7,577 nt of DNA from Chitinophaga pinensis (GTDB lineage Bacteria; Bacteroidota; Bacteroidia; UKL13-3). Below the pieces are notes generated by a model. It ran no database searches. It saw only the letters and a program-made list of their open reading frames with translations, and was not told the DNA's origin. The stretch lies in NCBI GenBank assembly GCA_943323675.2, contig CALPIR020000108.1, positions 1 to 7,577 of the forward strand, given 5' to 3'. Positions 1 to 6,510 of this stretch are shown piece by piece (position 1 is the first letter of the stretch; each line of letters opens with the position of its first letter). The position numbers and the translations under genes are program-made.

Positions 1-1
1 A

Positions 2-175
2 ATTCTATTGGCATCTTTAAAATCATTTAATTTCCGAATCAACTCGTGGGATGAGTTTATCGCTTCTTTGAAGAATATGGATCAGGTTGAAAGGCAAGAA
101 ATGTTGGTTATAGTAAGAGGGGTGTTCCCAGCTAAATATGATGAGATTTTAAATCGCTTAGATGTCTTGAAATAA
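2..175 (+). CDS. 3' end of an unrecognised gene (partial)
   Basis: An open frame enters from the left edge and ends at TAA 173-175, giving the last 57 residues of a protein. The tail is mixed and probably helical, with a segment reading NSWDEFIASLKNMDQVERQE and an end reading EILNRLDVLK. I do not recognise a family. It shows no membrane segment, no cysteine and no resemblance to the end of a homocysteine S-methyltransferase, which would have been the expected neighbour of the downstream metH gene. Codon use (AAA, TTG, GAT, GAA) fits the AT-rich coding style of the window. The frame is uninterrupted to the edge, and a long inverted repeat begins at its stop codon. Both support a real gene end, but such a short piece could be open by chance. 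Confidence 0.55.
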   Translation: MLLASLKSFNFRINSWDEFIASLKNMDQVERQEMLVIVRGVFPAKYDEILNRLDVLK

Positions 176-223
176 GCTTTAAAATAAATACCGTCATTAA
201 CTATACTTTATTTTAAAATGCTT
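174..223 (+). terminator. AT-rich inverted repeat at the end of the partial gene
   Basis: AAGC-TTTAAAATAAA (174-188) pairs with TTTATTTTAAA (207-217) and GCTT (220-223). This gives 11 base pairs, a two-base bulge and 4 more pairs around an 18-base loop. It starts inside the stop codon of the partial gene, where a terminator or 3'-end stabilising hairpin would sit. It is almost all A-T pairs, has a long loop and lacks a clean T-run after the stem. A transcript-end role is therefore an inference, and chance pairing in AT-rich DNA is possible. Confidence 0.4.
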
Positions 224-411
224 TATGCTGTCTTTGCCATTTATACAATATGTATTGTCACATGCTGATAATAAATTCTTCTAAATACTGATGTTGATTC
301 AGCAAAGCCCATAGATTAAACTGTACGAGTTCCGTTTAAAATAATACCTAATATAAACTACTACAATTTGGCAATTATTTAAGTCCCTACCTCAAAAATC
401 AAATCATTTAC

Positions 412-498
412 TGCGCATTACAACTATAGTTACGCAATCATTGCCTAGGTTATCTTCTTTATTTGTAATGAAAAACATTAAACTTCAATTGTAGCGCA
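412..498 (+). promoter_or_regulatory. candidate branched RNA structure in the metH leader
   Basis: TGCGC-AT-TACAA (412-423) can pair with TTGTAGCGCA (489-498), giving ten pairs with a two-base bulge. The enclosed region holds a small stem GCAA/TTGC (434-444) and a stem TAATG/CATTA with an AAAAA loop (466-480), as in a three-way junction. CATTACAA (416-423) is also an exact complement of TTGTAATG (463-470), so that pairing would compete with the closing stem. The pairings are read directly from the sequence. A regulatory role is inference, and the fold does not match the cobalamin or SAM riboswitch motifs I know. It ends about 190 bases before the metH start codon. Confidence 0.3.
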
Positions 499-550
499 TA
501 TTTCATACGTTGTTCTTATTTTGACTTGCAGCAAATAGCTCCTTAACCAT

Positions 551-567
551 GTTGGGTATGATCCAAC
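551..567 (+). promoter_or_regulatory. short stem-loop in the metH leader
   Basis: GTTGGGT (551-557) and ATCCAAC (561-567) form a seven-pair stem with one G-T wobble around a three-base ATG loop. It lies 124 bases before the metH start. It is compact and more GC-rich than its surroundings, so it could be part of a leader RNA or a protein-binding palindrome. Nothing in the sequence tells which. Confidence 0.25.
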
Positions 568-690
568 CGCTAATGCCCTAAATAACTTGCTAGTATCACA
601 GCTGTAAAACTCTTTACCTGTTAAATCATTTCTATTATGCACTGTTAAACCTATTTACTATCTTGCCTCGATTTTTCTTGAAAACCTTAC

Positions 691-3369
691 ATGACGAACA
701 AAGATTATACACTTCGACTTTCAGGATTAGAGCCACTGGTTATTTTTGAAGGCTCAAACTTTATAAACGTAGGCGAGCGTACCAACGTAACAGGATCTAA
801 AAAATTCTTGCGCTTAATAAAAGAGGGTGATTTTGATGGAGCCCTAGAAGTAGCCCTTGAGCAAGTGCAAGGTGGTGCGCAAATAATTGACATTAACATG
901 GATGAAGGAATGATTGATGGCGCAGAAGCCATGACTCGTTTCTTAAATCTGGTGATGGCCGAACCCGATATTTCTCGTGTTCCAATCATGATAGATTCAT
1001 CAAAATGGGAAATTATTGAAGCTGGTTTAAAATGCGTGCAAGGCAAGTGTGTGGTAAACTCTATTTCGCTAAAAGGTGGTGAAGAAGAATTTATTCGTCA
1101 AGCTAAAATTGTTAAGCGCTTTGGTGCTGCTGTAATTGTAATGCTTTTTGATGAGGTTGGACAAGCAGATAATTTCCAACGTAGAATTGAAATTGCAGAA
1201 AGAGCCTATCGCATTCTTACTGAAAAAGTTCATTTCCCTGCGGGAGATATCATTTTCGACCCAAATATTTTTCCTGTGGCAACAGGAATGGAAGAGCACC
1301 GTAGAAATGCCATCGACTTTTTTAATGCCACCAAATGGATAAAAGAAAACTTACCTGGTGCTAAAATTAGTGGTGGAGTGTCTAATGTTTCATTCTCATT
1401 TCGAGGTAACGACAAAGTGCGCGAGGCCATGCATTCGGCATTTTTGTATCATGCCATAAAACACGGTATGGATATGGGTATTGTTAACCCAAGCCAGTTA
1501 GAAGTGTACGATGAAATTGATAAAGAATTATTGGGGCACGTAGAGGATGTGTTGTTGGATAGGAAAGAGGATGCTACCGAAAAATTATTAGAATATGCCG
1601 AGAAAGTAAAAGGCAAAGGCAAAGAAAAAGTAATTGATGATGAGTGGCGCAAAGGCACTATCGAAGAGCGCTTGAGCCATGCTTTAATAAAAGGTATTGT
1701 AGAGTTTATTGAGGTAGATACAGAGGAAGCTTACCAAAAATATGGTAAACCACTTAATGTAATTGAAGGTCCGTTAATGGCTGGAATGAATGTAGTGGGC
1801 GACTTGTTTGGTCAAGGAAAAATGTTTTTACCACAGGTTGTTAAAAGTGCACGTGTAATGAAAAAAGCGGTTGCTGTTTTAACTCCTTACCTCGAGGAAG
1901 AAAAACGTTTAGCAGGCGCAGCAGCAGGTGGCGGACAAGGTAAAATATTGTTAGCTACTGTTAAGGGTGATGTGCATGATATTGGAAAAAATATTGTAGG
2001 TGTGGTGTTGGCATGTAATAATTTTGAAATTATTGACATGGGTGTGATGGTTCCTGCTGATAAAATATTAGCGCGTGCCCAAGCAGAAAATGTAGATGTA
2101 ATTGGCCTAAGCGGATTGATTACACCAAGCTTAGATGAAATGGTTTACGTTGCCAAAGAAATGGAACGTATGGGTATGAATATCCCTTTACTTATTGGTG
2201 GTGCAACAACCTCGCGTGTGCACACTGCGGTTAAAATCGATCAAAATTATAGCGGCCCTGTAGTGCATGTGTTAGATGCCAGTAAGAGTGTTCCTGTTGC
2301 GCAAAGTTTAATTAGCAAAGAAAACCGACCTATTTTTCAAGCCAATTTAAAGGCAGATTATGCCCAGTTTAGAGAGGATTATAAAAACCGTAAAAGGGAT
2401 AAAAACTTTGTAACAATAGATAGGGCTCGTTCCAATAAAATTAATGTAGATGTAAAAGATATTGTAGCTCCTGGTTTTACAGGGGTTAAGGTGTTTGATA
2501 AATTCCCGTTAAGCGAATTACGCAACTACATTGATTGGACTCCGTTTTTTATGACATGGGAATTGGCAGGACGTTATCCTAAAATTTTGAATGATGAAAT
2601 TGTAGGAAAAGAAGCCACTAAGTTATTTGCCGATGCCAACGCTTTATTAGATGAGGTGATAACAAACAACTTACTTCAAGCCAAAGCAGTAATTGGTTTT
2701 TGGCCTGCAAATGGGGTAGGTGATGATGTGGAGTTACAAGCTGATGGCAATACATCAACGTTCCATTTCTTACGTCAACAAAGCGAAAAGGCTGATGGAC
2801 AAACCTACAATTGTTTAGCAGATTTTGTGGTTCCTAAAGAAACTGGTAAAACCGATTATATGGGTGGATTTGCTGTTACTGCAGGTATTGGAATTGAAAA
2901 ATTAGTGGAGCAATTTGAAAAAGATCATGATGACTACAACAGCATTATGATTAAAGCAATTGCAGATAGATTGGCCGAAGCATTTGCCGAAAAAATGCAC
3001 GAGTTGGTGCGTAAAGAATTTTGGGGTTATGCCAAAGATGAGGAGCTAACTACAGAAGATTTAATAAAAGAAGAATACCTTGGCATTAGGCCTGCACCGG
3101 GCTACCCGGCTTGTCCTGACCATACCGAAAAACGCTTGTTGTTTGATTTATTGCAAGCCGAAAAAAATGCGGGTATTGAGTTAACCGAAAATTTTGCCAT
3201 GTATCCAGCTGCCAGTGTAAGTGGTTTTTATTTCGGGCATCCAGAAAGTAAATACTTTGGTATTGGTAAAATTAATAAAGACCAAGTTGAAGACTATGCC
3301 AAACGTAAAGGCGAAGATGTGGCCTTTATTGAAAAATGGCTTTCACCAAACTTAGGATACGATAACTAA
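691..3369 (+). CDS. metH: cobalamin-dependent methionine synthase lacking the homocysteine-binding module
   Basis: This cytosolic enzyme subunit moves a methyl group from methyl-tetrahydrofolate via cobalamin to homocysteine. The 892 residues begin directly with the pterin-binding barrel: ERTNVTGS 29-36, DINMDEGMIDG 67-77, IDSSKW 101-106, FDPNIFPVATG 189-199. The helical cobalamin cap follows (about 325-405), then the Rossmann cobalamin domain with DVHDIG, whose His429 is the expected lower cobalt ligand. The AdoMet-dependent reactivation domain (about 570-892) carries RPAPGYPACPDHTEK at 800-814. The N-terminal homocysteine/zinc module of the roughly 1,220-residue Escherichia coli enzyme is absent. 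That split is known in Bacteroidota, where a separate small protein supplies it. No such partner lies in this window. ATG 691 is the first possible start, because an in-frame TGA sits at 679-681. No Shine-Dalgarno sequence is present. Confidence 0.96.
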   Translation: MTNKDYTLRLSGLEPLVIFEGSNFINVGERTNVTGSKKFLRLIKEGDFDGALEVALEQVQGGAQIIDINMDEGMIDGAEAMTRFLNLVMAEPDISRVPIMIDSSKWEIIEAGLKCVQGKCVVNSISLKGGEEEFIRQAKIVKRFGAAVIVMLFDEVGQADNFQRRIEIAERAYRILTEKVHFPAGDIIFDPNIFPVATGMEEHRRNAIDFFNATKWIKENLPGAKISGGVSNVSFSFRGNDKVREAMHSAFLYHAIKHGMDMGIVNPSQLEVYDEIDKELLGHVEDVLLDRKEDATEKLLEYAEKVKGKGKEKVIDDEWRKGTIEERLSHALIKGIVEFIEVDTEEAYQKYGKPLNVIEGPLMAGMNVVGDLFGQGKMFLPQVVKSARVMKKAVAVLTPYLEEEKRLAGAAAGGGQGKILLATVKGDVHDIGKNIVGVVLACNNFEIIDMGVMVPADKILARAQAENVDVIGLSGLITPSLDEMVYVAKEMERMGMNIPLLIGGATTSRVHTAVKIDQNYSGPVVHVLDASKSVPVAQSLISKENRPIFQANLKADYAQFREDYKNRKRDKNFVTIDRARSNKINVDVKDIVAPGFTGVKVFDKFPLSELRNYIDWTPFFMTWELAGRYPKILNDEIVGKEATKLFADANALLDEVITNNLLQAKAVIGFWPANGVGDDVELQADGNTSTFHFLRQQSEKADGQTYNCLADFVVPKETGKTDYMGGFAVTAGIGIEKLVEQFEKDHDDYNSIMIKAIADRLAEAFAEKMHELVRKEFWGYAKDEELTTEDLIKEEYLGIRPAPGYPACPDHTEKRLLFDLLQAEKNAGIELTENFAMYPAASVSGFYFGHPESKYFGIGKINKDQVEDYAKRKGEDVAFIEKWLSPNLGYDN

Positions 3370-3370
3370 A

Positions 3371-3404
3371 AAAGGTCAGCATGCCTTCAAGGCGTCAGAC
3401 CTTT
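3371..3404 (-). terminator. hairpin between convergent metH and DUF4294 genes
   Basis: AAAGGTC (3371-3377) pairs with GACCTTT (3398-3404). An inner stem around GCC/GGC (3383-3385 with 3391-3393) closes a TTCAA loop. On the minus strand the stem runs into a T-tract, the complement of A 3368-3373. That makes it a good intrinsic terminator for the DUF4294 transcript. It sits two bases after the metH stop, so it may also end or protect the metH mRNA. Confidence 0.7.
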
Positions 3405-3434
3405 GGTAAAGAGAATATTTATTAATTCACAGCT

Positions 3435-3468
3435 AAACCTTGCTGATGCGCAATGCGTCTGAAGGTTT
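3435..3468 (+). terminator. second hairpin in the convergent gap
   Basis: AAACCTT (3435-3441) pairs with AAGGTTT (3462-3468). An inner stem GATGCG/TGCGTC (3445-3450 with 3454-3459, two G-T wobbles) closes a CAA loop. On the plus strand the stem ends in TTTT (3466-3469), fitting termination of metH, though the T-tract is mostly inside the stem. Its right arm touches the stop codon of the DUF4294 gene (TAA, read from 3470 to 3468). Confidence 0.6.
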
Positions 3469-3998
3469 TACTCTATCCCAAGGTCCTTTATGATCTTTTC
3501 AATTTGCCAATCTTCAACAGGATTGTATTCATTTTTCAAATCGGCAGTAAATACCAATGCTAAACCTTGCCAATAAATGGCTGTAAGGTTACCACGGTAT
3601 GTTTTAAGTAGGGTATAAGTATCTTTTCCCGTTTCACGATGAATTAACTTTATGAGCAGTTTACCTTGTGTTACAGTGAGGTTAATCAAGTCGTCCATGA
3701 ATTGATCTTTAATGGCCTCTTCGGTCCGTTTAAGGTACGCTTTACGCGCTTTATCGGTTGGTAACAGTTGTAAGTTTTGTTCCATTAATTGAAACCTAAA
3801 ACCAGCAACCTTTGCGTATGGCAGTACCCTTTTTACATCTCGTACCAATTTCTGATAACGCTTTTCGTATTCAGGGTCGCGTTTGGCTTCGGCAATAAAC
3901 TGCGGCAAATCCACTGTTTTTAATGTATCGGTAGGTTGCTGTTGCGCTTTGGCAAATAGCACAAACATTAAACTAAATAATAATGCTACGTTTTTCAT
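3468..3998 (-). CDS. DUF4294 family protein, predicted exported
   Basis: This is a 176-residue protein of the DUF4294 family, a Bacteroidota family of unknown function. It opens with a signal peptide: MKN, a hydrophobic run VALLFSLMFVLF, then AKA followed by QQQ, suggesting cleavage near residue 18 and export to the periplasm. The mature part is charged and helical. It carries family-typical stretches: VLPYAKVAGFRF, then KARKAYLKRTE, QGKLLIKLIHRETG, and a C-terminal YNPVEDWQIEKII. I chose ATG at 3998-3996. The frame extends two codons to a TTG at 4004, but ATG sits correctly before the signal peptide, and TTG starts are uncommon in this group. A TAACTTTG core lies about 30 bases upstream. The stop is TAA. 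Nothing in the neighbourhood reveals its role. Confidence 0.85.
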   Translation of the reverse strand: MKNVALLFSLMFVLFAKAQQQPTDTLKTVDLPQFIAEAKRDPEYEKRYQKLVRDVKRVLPYAKVAGFRFQLMEQNLQLLPTDKARKAYLKRTEEAIKDQFMDDLINLTVTQGKLLIKLIHRETGKDTYTLLKTYRGNLTAIYWQGLALVFTADLKNEYNPVEDWQIEKIIKDLGIE

Positions 3999-4026
3999 GT
4001 TCAAATCAAATGAATAAAAACAATGC

Positions 4027-4034
4027 CAAAGTTA
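4027..4034 (-). promoter_or_regulatory. candidate -7 promoter element for the DUF4294 gene
   Basis: On the minus strand this reads TAACTTTG, an exact match to the Bacteroidota -7 consensus TAnnTTTG. It would start transcription near 4020, giving a leader of about 20 bases before the ATG at 3998. I found no TTTG or TTG at the usual -33 distance, so the call rests on the core and its position. Confidence 0.4.
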
Positions 4035-4066
4035 TTCCAATTGCACATATACTTTGGTGTATGCTA

Positions 4067-4082
4067 AAAATAAGTTTGCAGT
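4067..4082 (+). repeat. promoter-like 16-mer, copy 1
   Basis: AAAATAAGTTTGCAGT occurs here and again at 7160-7175, both on the plus strand. It contains TAAGTTTG, a match to the -7 consensus TAnnTTTG. The second copy precedes a plus-strand gene. This one precedes no plus-strand gene and points toward the 3' end of the OmpA-like gene, so if active it would make an antisense RNA. Confidence 0.4.
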
Positions 4083-4140
4083 GGTTAATACCTATTCACT
4101 TTAAAATTTGGGCATTAGCTTTTAATGAAAGTTGTTTGAA

Positions 4141-4200
4141 TTAATTTTTATTGATTGGCGATGGGGTAATAATGTATTCGATGAGGTTGTTTAATTTGTA
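4141..4200 (-). other. in-frame continuation of the OmpA-like domain beyond its TGA stop
   Basis: After the TGA at 4203-4201 the same frame stays open for 19 codons to a TAA at 4143-4141, reading YKLNNLIEYIITPSPINKN. The NNLIEY part lines up with the NRRVEI-type end of OmpA-like domains, with Asn, the hydrophobic residue and Glu in register. Counted from the GKG motif, the TGA falls where the family usually has Gly. GGA to TGA is a single-base change. This looks like a former or read-through C-terminus, not random intergenic DNA. Confidence 0.6.
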
Positions 4201-5343
4201 TCATTTAGGGTGCGCAATATTACCAATGTTATCGCTCGATCCTTTTCCATCAACCCTAATGCGTGCTTTAGCTATGCCGTTTTTTACTAAGTAATTTCTT
4301 ACTGCCATGGCTTGTAATACGCTAATTGAATGATTCTCGAAATCAGATGTGCGCACATCAACATGGCCAACCAGTATAATTTCACTTTGTTTATTGGCCT
4401 TTAATTGATCTAAAATTGGGCTGATGATGTGGTTAGCGTGCGGAGATAATTGATAACTTTCGTTGAATGTTAAATTGGTTAAGTAGGCCCCGCGATTAAG
4501 GTCAGCATTAAATGCAACCAATCTTTCTTCACTTAAAATATCGCGCATGGTTGTAGTCGAGTCAACTATTTGGTCAATCATTATGGTAGGAAATAAAATG
4601 TTCGAGCCCCTACACAAACGTTGAAAGTCATGTCTTCTGTTTTCATTGTAAATAAGTAACCGTGCCGAATCTGTTGCAGCCAAAACAACTTGTTTTTCAA
4701 TGCTATCAGTTGGTGTTATTTCTAAATCATCAATATAAATACCGCCTATTCCTCTGTTGCCATCAATAGATTTATACCTAATCTGATTGCAGGGTTTAAG
4801 TAATCCTAAAATCATGAAATTTTCTGTTCCTGTGGCGGTGTAAGTTTGTGTTACCTCCACCCATTTTTTACCTTTAATAAATCTTTTATGTTTAAAGTTT
4901 ACTGTAGGTTTTTGTTTTTTTATGATGGGCAATGCCGAATCGCAAAACGTGGCATGAAACTCACTAATGGCATACACATGTGCCTTTACTTTTAATGTTA
5001 TTGTGTAGGTGTGATTAGGTAATAGGGGTTTAATTAAAGGCGTAACGGCTCCAAATTTTGCCCAACCGTTTCTAAAGATAGGAGAACCTGTTTCAATCCA
5101 TATAGCAGCTCGGCCATTTGCTTTATTTTTGTAATCAGGGTTAAGCGGAATAATGTCGTGGTTGTAGCGGTGTATTTCTAAGCCAAACCACCCTTCAGGA
5201 CTACACGGAGCTTTTTTCTCGCAACAAACATTAATATCTTCAAAGCCACTGTTTACAACCATATTTTGCCCTAAGGCAGCATTTGTGGTAAGTAAAAATA
5301 AAAGAAAACAGGAGCGATTAAGCAGTAGTTTGAGAAGCTTCAT
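4201..5343 (-). CDS. exported jellyroll plus OmpA-like protein with a shortened C-terminus
   Basis: This predicted envelope protein has 380 residues. A signal peptide (about 1-26, LLLNR then a hydrophobic run ending NAALGQ) precedes a Cys-containing beta-rich domain. That domain (about 27-212) has the NSGFE opening and IYIDDLEI ending of carbohydrate-binding-like jellyrolls common in Bacteroidota. The OmpA-like peptidoglycan-binding domain spans about 290-380: LTFNESYQLSPHA, IILVGHVD (Asp329), AVRNYLVKNGI and RIRVDGKGSSDN. In the family an Arg fifteen residues after this Asp helps bind diaminopimelate; here it is Gln344. The domain stops at TGA before the NRRVE segment, with a resembling in-frame continuation after the stop. 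The start codon overlaps the end of lgt by 26 bases and is needed to keep the signal peptide, so translation is probably coupled. The gene may be functional but divergent, or beginning to decay. Confidence 0.82.
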   Translation of the reverse strand: MKLLKLLLNRSCFLLFLLTTNAALGQNMVVNSGFEDINVCCEKKAPCSPEGWFGLEIHRYNHDIIPLNPDYKNKANGRAAIWIETGSPIFRNGWAKFGAVTPLIKPLLPNHTYTITLKVKAHVYAISEFHATFCDSALPIIKKQKPTVNFKHKRFIKGKKWVEVTQTYTATGTENFMILGLLKPCNQIRYKSIDGNRGIGGIYIDDLEITPTDSIEKQVVLAATDSARLLIYNENRRHDFQRLCRGSNILFPTIMIDQIVDSTTTMRDILSEERLVAFNADLNRGAYLTNLTFNESYQLSPHANHIISPILDQLKANKQSEIILVGHVDVRTSDFENHSISVLQAMAVRNYLVKNGIAKARIRVDGKGSSDNIGNIAHPK

Positions 5344-6490
5344 TGGTTTTGTTACGTTTAGCTAAAATAACAATTCCAATTATACCTGCAATAACCATTA
5401 AGGTAGAAATTAATTCGGCTTGCGTAATGGCGTTACCAAAAATATTGTAAGTACTGTTTACACGAATTTTTTCTATGCTAAAACGCTCAATACCGTTTAC
5501 AATTAAATAAATGCAAAACAACATGCCAGGAATGGTTACACGTTTGCGTATGGCCCATAATATACCAAACAAACCAATAGCCATTATTACTTCATAAAGT
5601 GGTGTAGGAAATACAGGTTGAGGCAACATGTAACAATGTGGTCCTTCGCAACCCGGAATTAAAATACCTTCATCAATTACATTATTTGCATAGCTTGAGC
5701 TCCAAGCCCAATCAGGAATAAAGCTTATGAAATCTGGTTTTGCTGCAAGGTTTACAATGCCCCAATCGCCATCACCGCTTAAATGGCATCCAATTCTACC
5801 AATACCATAGGCTAGCATTAACCCAGGTGCTGCGGCATCTATCATGTGCTTGGTGGGTATTTTATTTTTGTTGGTATAATACAGTACAGCAAAAGTTGCA
5901 ACTATTAATCCGCCATAAAAAGTTAATCCGCTAAACGAAAGTAAAGCACCAATTGGGTCTGCAATTAAATCATCTAAATACTCTAAGTTATGGAATATTT
6001 TGGCACCTAAAATGCCAGCAATACCAGCAATGGCTGTGATGTTCCACATTAACTCATATGGTTGTATTTCTTCTAAAACTTCTTTTTGCGGTTTGCCTTT
6101 AACTTTTTCAGCATCTTTATAGGTGTTGTAATAAGCAATAGCAGCGCCTATCATCAACCCAAACCAACTGCCTTTTGCCGACAAAATAAATGCTTGTGGA
6201 TTTTGCACCAAAGCGTTATAGTCGAGTAAAATTTCTAAACCTTTATAGCCCAACAATGCACCTAATATTACGTTAGAAATGTAATCTGTTGCGGTAATAG
6301 CTTTGTTTTGAATAACCTTGCGTTGAATAGGTTTTAAAAAGCCTTGTGCTGTTTTACGTTTCAATTCACTTGTGGTGGTATAGTATGCAGCAGCAAAAGA
6401 TACGGCCATAAAAAAACCAAATGTTTGAACAGGTAACGGAAGGTAAAAACCAAATAGGTCTTTTAATAAATCGGATATAGTTGGATACAT
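5318..6490 (-). CDS. lgt: prolipoprotein diacylglyceryl transferase
   Basis: This inner-membrane enzyme transfers diacylglycerol from phosphatidylglycerol to the lipobox Cys of prolipoproteins, the first step of lipoprotein maturation. The 390 residues hold about seven hydrophobic segments and the family signature GRIGCHLSGDGDWG (231-244), which includes the essential Arg232. Other motifs are SGLTFYGGL (187-195), FPTPLYE (294-300) and ERFSIEKIRVN (335-345). It is about 100 residues longer than E. coli Lgt, mainly through an extra region around 45-145 and a longer loop near 250-290. As I recall, both the length and the Cys in place of Asn in GRIGN are usual for Bacteroidota. ATG 6490 leaves only 20 bases to a strong hairpin upstream. 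No promoter fits in that space, so lgt may rely on read-through from the gene before it. It overlaps the OmpA-like gene at its 3' end. Stop TAA. Confidence 0.95.
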   Translation of the reverse strand: MYPTISDLLKDLFGFYLPLPVQTFGFFMAVSFAAAYYTTTSELKRKTAQGFLKPIQRKVIQNKAITATDYISNVILGALLGYKGLEILLDYNALVQNPQAFILSAKGSWFGLMIGAAIAYYNTYKDAEKVKGKPQKEVLEEIQPYELMWNITAIAGIAGILGAKIFHNLEYLDDLIADPIGALLSFSGLTFYGGLIVATFAVLYYTNKNKIPTKHMIDAAAPGLMLAYGIGRIGCHLSGDGDWGIVNLAAKPDFISFIPDWAWSSSYANNVIDEGILIPGCEGPHCYMLPQPVFPTPLYEVIMAIGLFGILWAIRKRVTIPGMLFCIYLIVNGIERFSIEKIRVNSTYNIFGNAITQAELISTLMVIAGIIGIVILAKRNKTNEASQTTA

Positions 6491-6510
6491 AAAGTATATT
6501 TATAAAATGC

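Larger units (their letters stand above)
176..690. other. long non-coding gap and presumed metH leader
   Basis: About 515 bases carry no convincing gene on either strand, because stops are frequent in all frames. No tRNA, CRISPR or insertion-sequence signature is visible. It contains the terminator-like repeat at its left end, a 14-base palindrome at 245-258, a candidate branched RNA fold at 412-498 and a short stem-loop at 551-567. I found no exact TTTG plus TAnnTTTG promoter pair. The nearest -7-like strings are TTTATTTG (458-465), TAACTTGC (583-590) and TATCTTGC (659-666), all imperfect. The right half presumably carries the promoter and 5' leader of metH. Confidence 0.6.

Noticed and set aside
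176..690. Known cobalamin or SAM riboswitch upstream of metH
   Set aside because: I looked for the cobalamin GCCACTG-type box and SAM-I core motifs and saw none. An Rfam scan would be decisive.
705..1046. A 113-codon open frame on the minus strand within metH, and smaller open frames at 1069-1299, 1148-1342, 1230-1430 and 1449-1658
   Set aside because: They lie inside a well-supported metH reading frame, resemble no family, and are rich in Ser and Phe as expected of antisense translation of this codon use.
4113..4127. CATTA/TAATG stem as a terminator for the OmpA-like gene
   Set aside because: Five A-T-rich pairs with no T-tract on the minus strand are too weak to call.
4201..4203. TGA read as an amino acid by an alternative genetic code
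   Set aside because: metH, lgt, DUF4294, the thioredoxin-fold gene and the GNAT-like gene contain no internal TGA, use TGG and GGN normally, and the complete ones end in TAA. One TGA is not evidence for a changed code.
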